This document shows positions 22,845 through 26,188 of a DNA stretch of 26,188 nucleotides, piece by piece (the stretch's first letter is position 1; every line of letters begins with the position of its first letter). The notes under the pieces are model-generated. The model saw nothing but the letters and a program-made list of their open reading frames with translations. It had not been told where the DNA came from and did no database searches. This DNA is from Streptomyces viridochromogenes. Its GTDB lineage: Bacteria; Actinomycetota; Actinomycetes; Streptomycetales; Streptomycetaceae. Location of the stretch: NCBI RefSeq assembly GCF_001270495.1, contig NZ_LGUR01000248.1:1-26188 (forward strand), given 5' to 3'. Position numbers and translations under genes: made by a program.

Positions 22845-24743
22845 CTACAGGGTGCGCTCCAGACGGTCCGCCACCAGCTTCACGAACCGCGCGGGGTCCT
22901 TCGGCTGCCCACCCTCGGCGAGCACCGCCAGCGTGTGGAGCAGTTCCGCGGACTCGGCCAGCTCCGTGCGGTCCTCGCGCTCCTCGTACGCCTGGTTGAG
23001 GCCCTTCACCAGCGGGTGGCCGGGGTTGAGCTCCAGGATCCGCTTGGTGCGCGGCACCTCCTGCCCCATCGCCCGGTACATGTTCTCCAGGGCCGGGGTC
23101 AGATCGTGCGCGTCGGAGACGACACACGCGGGCGAGACGGTGAGCCGCGCCGAGAGGCGCACCTCCTTGATGTCCTCGTCCAGCCGCTCCCGCATCCAGC
23201 CGAGCAGACCGGCGTACTCCTCGGCCTGCTTCTCCCGCTCCTCGTCGGCCTTGTCGTCCCCCTTGGCGTCCAGGTCGATCGCGCCCTTGGCGATGGACCG
23301 CAGCTTCTTGCCCTCGTACTCGCCGACGGCGTCGACCCACACCTCGTCGACGGCGTCGGTGAGCAGCAGGACCTCGATGCCCTTGGCCCGGAACGCCTCC
23401 ATGTGCGGGGAGTTCTCGATGCTCTGCCGGGACTCGCCGGTGATGTAGTAGATGTCGTCCTGGCCGTCCTTCATCCGCTCCAGGTACTGCGGGAGCGTGG
23501 TCGGCTCGTCGTCGGCGTGCGTGGTCGCGAACGACGAGACGGCGAGGATGGCGTCACGGTTCTCGGTGTCGGTGAGCAGGCCCTCCTTCAGGACCGTGCC
23601 GAACTCCCGCCAGAACGTGGCGTAGCGGTCGGCGTCCTTGGCCATGAGGTCCTTGACCGTGGACAGCACCTTCTTGGTGAGCCGGCGCTGCATCATCCGG
23701 ATGTGCCGGTCCTGCTGGAGGATCTCGCGGGAGACGTTGAGCGACAGGTCCTGCGCGTCGACGACGCCCTTGACGAAGCGGAGGTACGGCGGCAGCAGGG
23801 CCTCACAGTCGTCCATGATGAAGACGCGCTTCACATAGAGCTGGACGCCGCGCTTGAAGTCCCGGGTGAACAGGTCGTGCGGGGCGTGCGCGGGGACGAA
23901 GAGCAGGGCCTGGTACTCGAAGGTGCCCTCGGCCTGGAGCCGGATCGTCTCCAGCGGCTCGCGCCAGTCGTGGCTGATGTGCTTGTACAGCTCGTGGTAC
24001 TCGTCGTCGGACACCTCGTCGCGCGAACGCGCCCACAGGGCCTTCATCGAGTTCAGCGTCTCGGGCTCGGGTGCGGTGTCCCCGTCGGCCGCTTCCGGGA
24101 CCATCCGGATCGGCCAGGTGATGAAGTCCGAGTACCGCTTGACGATCTCCCTGATCGTCCACGGGGAGGTGTAGTCGTGGAGCTGGTTCTCGGGGTCGGC
24201 GGGCTTCAGGTGGAGCGTGACGGACGTGCCCTGCGGCGCGTCGGCCACCGTCTCCAGCGTGTACGTGGCCTCACCGCGGGACGTCCAGCGGGTGCCCTGG
24301 CTCTCGCCGGCGCGCCGGGTCACCAGCGTCATCTCGTCCGCCGCCATGAAGCCGGAGTAGAAGCCGACGCCGAACTGGCCGATGAGCCCTTCGGCACCGG
24401 CCTCGTCCTGGGCTTCCTTCAGCTCCTTCAGGAAGGTGGCGGTACCCGAGTTGGCGATGGTGCCGATGAGCTGCCCGACCTCGTCGTACGACATCCCGAT
24501 GCCGTTGTCCCGCACCGTGAGGGTACGGGCCTCCTTGTCGACGTCGATCTCGATGTGCAGGTCTGACACGTCGGCGTCGAGGGAGTCGTCCCGCAGCTTC
24601 TCCAGACGCAGCTTGTCGAGCGCGTCGGAAGCGTTGGAGACGAGTTCCCGCAGGAACACCTCCTTGTTCGAGTAGACCGAGTGGATCATCAGCTGGAGCA
24701 GCTGACGGGCCTCTACCTGGAACTCAAACGTCTCGGTCGGCAT
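22845..24743 (-). CDS. htpG: Hsp90-family molecular chaperone HtpG
   Basis: The product is 632 aa, full length for bacterial Hsp90. The N-terminal GHKL ATPase domain has all key motifs: [15 protein letters not shown] (Glu33, Asn37), VRDNGIGM (Asp79), IGTIANSGT (93-101) and [12 protein letters not shown] (122-133). The middle domain carries [32 protein letters not shown] and LNVSREILQ with the conserved catalytic-loop Arg. The C-terminal dimerisation domain ends without an MEEVD tail, as expected for bacteria. ATG 24743 is supported by the family start; the upstream GAGGT is about 12 nt away and weak. No HspR (HAIR) or CIRCE operator is seen in the 95-bp upstream gap. Confidence 0.98.
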
Positions 24744-24807
24744 GGTTCGCGACTACCTCACATAAGTCACCGGAACTGGTCGCAGTCACTGTAAGACACG
24801 AGGTCAG

Positions 24808-24821
24808 CGCGGGGTGCCGCG
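24808..24821 (-). terminator. Small hairpin after the sortase gene
   Basis: CGCGG/CCGCG with a 4-nt loop lies 18-31 nt past the sortase stop, upstream of htpG. It is short and has no U-tract, so termination is uncertain. Confidence 0.3.
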
Positions 24822-24838
24822 ATGCGGAAGACAGCGGT

Positions 24839-25552
24839 TCAGACGAGGTGGGCGAAGACCACCAGGTTCGCGGTGTAGTCCTTGACCTGCCGGTCGTAGT
24901 CCCCCGCACAGGTGATCAGCCGGACCTGGGCCCGGGGGGTGTCGCGGTACACGCGCGCGCTGGGGAAGTCGTCCTTGTCGAAGGTCTCCGTGCTGTCGAC
25001 CACGAAGGACGCCTTGCGTCCGTCGGCACGCACCACCTGGAAACGGTCCCCTTTCGCCAGCTCACGCAGGTTCGCGAAGACCGCGGCGGACGTCGTCGTG
25101 TCGACGTGTCCGGCGATGATCGACGTACCCGTCTCGCCGGGGGACGCCCCCTTGGCATACCAGCCGACGAGGTTGGTGTTGTGGGCCGGCGGGGGTTCGA
25201 GCTGGCCCGTCGGGCCGATGGCGAGGTCGGTGAAGGGCGCGTCCACCGAGATCTCGGGGATGAGCAGCCTGACCGGCCGGGACCGCGGCAGATGCTTGCC
25301 CACGGGACGTGCGGTGGAGGACGACTTGGTCGCACGGGGAACGTGCGACTGGTCGGCCGACGCCGCGTACGGTGACCCGCGGCCATCAGGTGCCTCGTCC
25401 TGGCCGCCGGGCAGGGTCACCGTCAGGAACACGGCGGCTACCGCGCTCCAGAGCAGCCCTCCCGCCACCCGCCTTATCCGCCGTGAGCGCACGGAGACGG
25501 CGTCGGCACGGTTCGGGTCGTTGTCGGGGGACGAGGGACAGCCGGCGGCCAT
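24839..25552 (-). CDS. Class F sortase
   Basis: The product is 237 aa. An N-terminal cytoplasmic stretch is followed by one membrane segment (about 29-46, VAGGLLWSAVAAVFLTVTL) and a Ser/Arg-rich linker. The sortase barrel starts near 93 (PVRLLIPEISVDAPF). The catalytic residues are visible: His149 in IIAGHVDT, Cys215 in LITCAGDYD, and probably Arg221 in DYDRQ. The family joins C-terminal sorting signals of surface proteins to the cell wall or to each other. ATG 25552 has GAGGTGG 6 nt upstream; GTG 25567 in frame would place that binding site inside the gene. It lies 125 bp downstream of a repeat-rich surface protein on the same strand, its likely substrate. A 6-bp-arm hairpin at 25621-25637 lies between the two genes. 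Confidence 0.93.
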   Translation of the reverse strand: MAAGCPSSPDNDPNRADAVSVRSRRIRRVAGGLLWSAVAAVFLTVTLPGGQDEAPDGRGSPYAASADQSHVPRATKSSSTARPVGKHLPRSRPVRLLIPEISVDAPFTDLAIGPTGQLEPPPAHNTNLVGWYAKGASPGETGTSIIAGHVDTTTSAAVFANLRELAKGDRFQVVRADGRKASFVVDSTETFDKDDFPSARVYRDTPRAQVRLITCAGDYDRQVKDYTANLVVFAHLV

Positions 25553-25677
25553 CGGGCACCACCTCACTCGGGCACAGCAGCGAACACGGCGATGGGGAGA
25601 ACGGGGAGGACGAACGGGGCCGCCGCAACGCGCGGCGCACGTGCGGCGGCCACGGCCGCTATGAGGGAGGGCATGGG

Positions 25678-26188
25678 TCAGGCCGCGGCTCCGCCGGCCT
25701 TCTTGCGACGCAGCGCGTACCAGCCGGCGCCGGCGACACCCAGCATGGCCAGTCCACCGCCGGTGACACCCGACGTGGCGAGACCGCCGCCGCCCGTGTG
25801 CATCCCGCCGCGCGGCCCGTCGTGGTCACCACCGCCCCAGGAGTCGTTGTCGTGGTCGCCCTTCCACGAGTCGTCCCCGTGGTCGTCGTCCTTCCACGAG
25901 CCCTCGTCCTTGTTGCGGTAGCTGTCCGGGTCGTGCTTCGGGTCCTTGTCGCCGCCCCAGTCGTCACCGTTGTTCACGAGAGCCAGCGCGCCGCCGCCCG
26001 TGTGCATACCGCCACGCGGCTTCTCGTGCTTGCCCTCCTTGTCGTACTTGCTGTCCTCGTCGTGCTTGCTCTCCTCGTCGTACTTGCTGTCCTTGTCGTA
26101 CTTGCTGTCCTTGCCGTGCTCCTCGTCCTTGGAGCCGCTCCAGTCGTCCTCGTCGTTCAGGAGAGTGAGCGCTCCGCCGCCCGTGTGC
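25678..26188 (-). CDS. Repeat-rich putative cell-surface protein, 5' end beyond the window (partial)
   Basis: The reading frame is open from the right edge to the TGA at 25678-25680, giving about 169 residues of the C-terminus. The part in the window has three HTGGG modules (near 26187, 26004 and 25800), separated by low-complexity stretches rich in Asp, Lys, Ser, Gly and Trp. The C-terminus has GGLATSG, then a Gly/Ala hydrophobic segment (GLAMLGVAGAGWYAL) and a basic tail RRKK, the layout of a cell-wall sorting signal, although the usual LPxTG or LAxTG is missing. LATSG is the nearest match. The class F sortase follows directly on the same strand. ATG 26007 is an internal codon of the second module rather than a start, because the repeat pattern continues upstream in frame. 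The signal peptide is not visible. Confidence 0.75.
   Translation of the reverse strand, partial: HTGGGALTLLNDEDDWSGSKDEEHGKDSKYDKDSKYDEESKHDEDSKYDKEGKHEKPRGGMHTGGGALALVNNGDDWGGDKDPKHDPDSYRNKDEGSWKDDDHGDDSWKGDHDNDSWGGGDHDGPRGGMHTGGGGLATSGVTGGGLAMLGVAGAGWYALRRKKAGGAAA
26023..26112. repeat. Five tandem 18-bp repeats encoding charged hexapeptides
   Basis: Within the surface protein, five consecutive hexapeptides are encoded: KDSKYD, KDSKYD, EESKHD, EDSKYD and KEGKHE. The unit is 18 bp and the first two units are near-identical DNA. The pattern K/E-D/E-S/G-K-Y/H-D/E gives an alternating-charge, probably disordered spacer that could expand or contract by slippage. Confidence 0.9.

Noticed and set aside
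22935..24566. A 543-codon open frame antisense to htpG
   Set aside because: The other strand is an unambiguous full-length HtpG.
25659..25967. Thr/Arg-rich minus-strand frame overlapping the surface protein
   Set aside because: It is an out-of-frame reading of the repeat region. The frame with HTGGG modules and a membrane-like C-terminus is open to the window edge and ends in a proper sorting-type tail.

Overview
The window is about 26 kb of very GC-rich DNA, around 70% by eye. It has many GTG starts, GTGA/ATGA stop-start overlaps, hairpins mostly without U-tracts, and binding-protein sugar transporters without their own ATPase. All of this points to a Streptomyces chromosome or a close relative. 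No tRNA, rRNA, CRISPR array, insertion sequence, integrase or phage gene was seen. Almost every gene lies on the minus strand; only the BNR-repeat secreted protein (19981-22224) is on the plus strand.

Region 1 (28-10062) is carbohydrate metabolism. One unit reads leftward from about 10157: a Tat-type sugar-binding lipoprotein, two permeases, a GH35 beta-galactosidase-like enzyme and a ROK-family repressor, packed with GTGA overlaps. A separate downstream unit holds a Gfo/Idh/MocA oxidoreductase, a PmoA/DUF6807 protein and a cupin protein, also overlapping. The first promoter carries a 13-bp palindrome that may be the ROK operator. The second carries a 13/14 match to the LacI-family operator consensus. 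The likely picture is import of an oligosaccharide, cytoplasmic hydrolysis, and a second LacI-controlled module that oxidises or processes the sugar.

Region 2 (10262-14636) holds DNA polymerase X with its PHP domain, a DegT-type PLP enzyme and a CelD/BcsL-like acetyltransferase. A perfect 18-bp palindrome lies between the DegT stop and the polX start.

Region 3 (14808-19705) is the most unusual part. It holds a methyltransferase behind a Zur-like or LacI-like palindrome, then a tightly coupled trio of PLP enzymes: a Y4yA-type group IV decarboxylase-like protein, a cysteine synthase-like enzyme fused to a rhodanese, and a class V cysteine desulfurase-like enzyme that keeps the catalytic His-Cys. 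This looks like a small, poorly characterised amino-acid or sulfur-transfer biosynthetic pathway.

Region 4 (19981-24743) holds the secreted BNR/WD40-like protein, a strong convergent terminator, a PhnB-type VOC protein, and htpG with a clear terminator.

Region 5 (24839-26188) holds a class F sortase behind the 3' part of a repeat-rich surface protein that runs off the right edge. That protein carries repeated HTGGG modules, five tandem charged hexapeptides, and a C-terminal hydrophobic segment with a basic tail. It is a plausible non-canonical substrate of the adjacent sortase.
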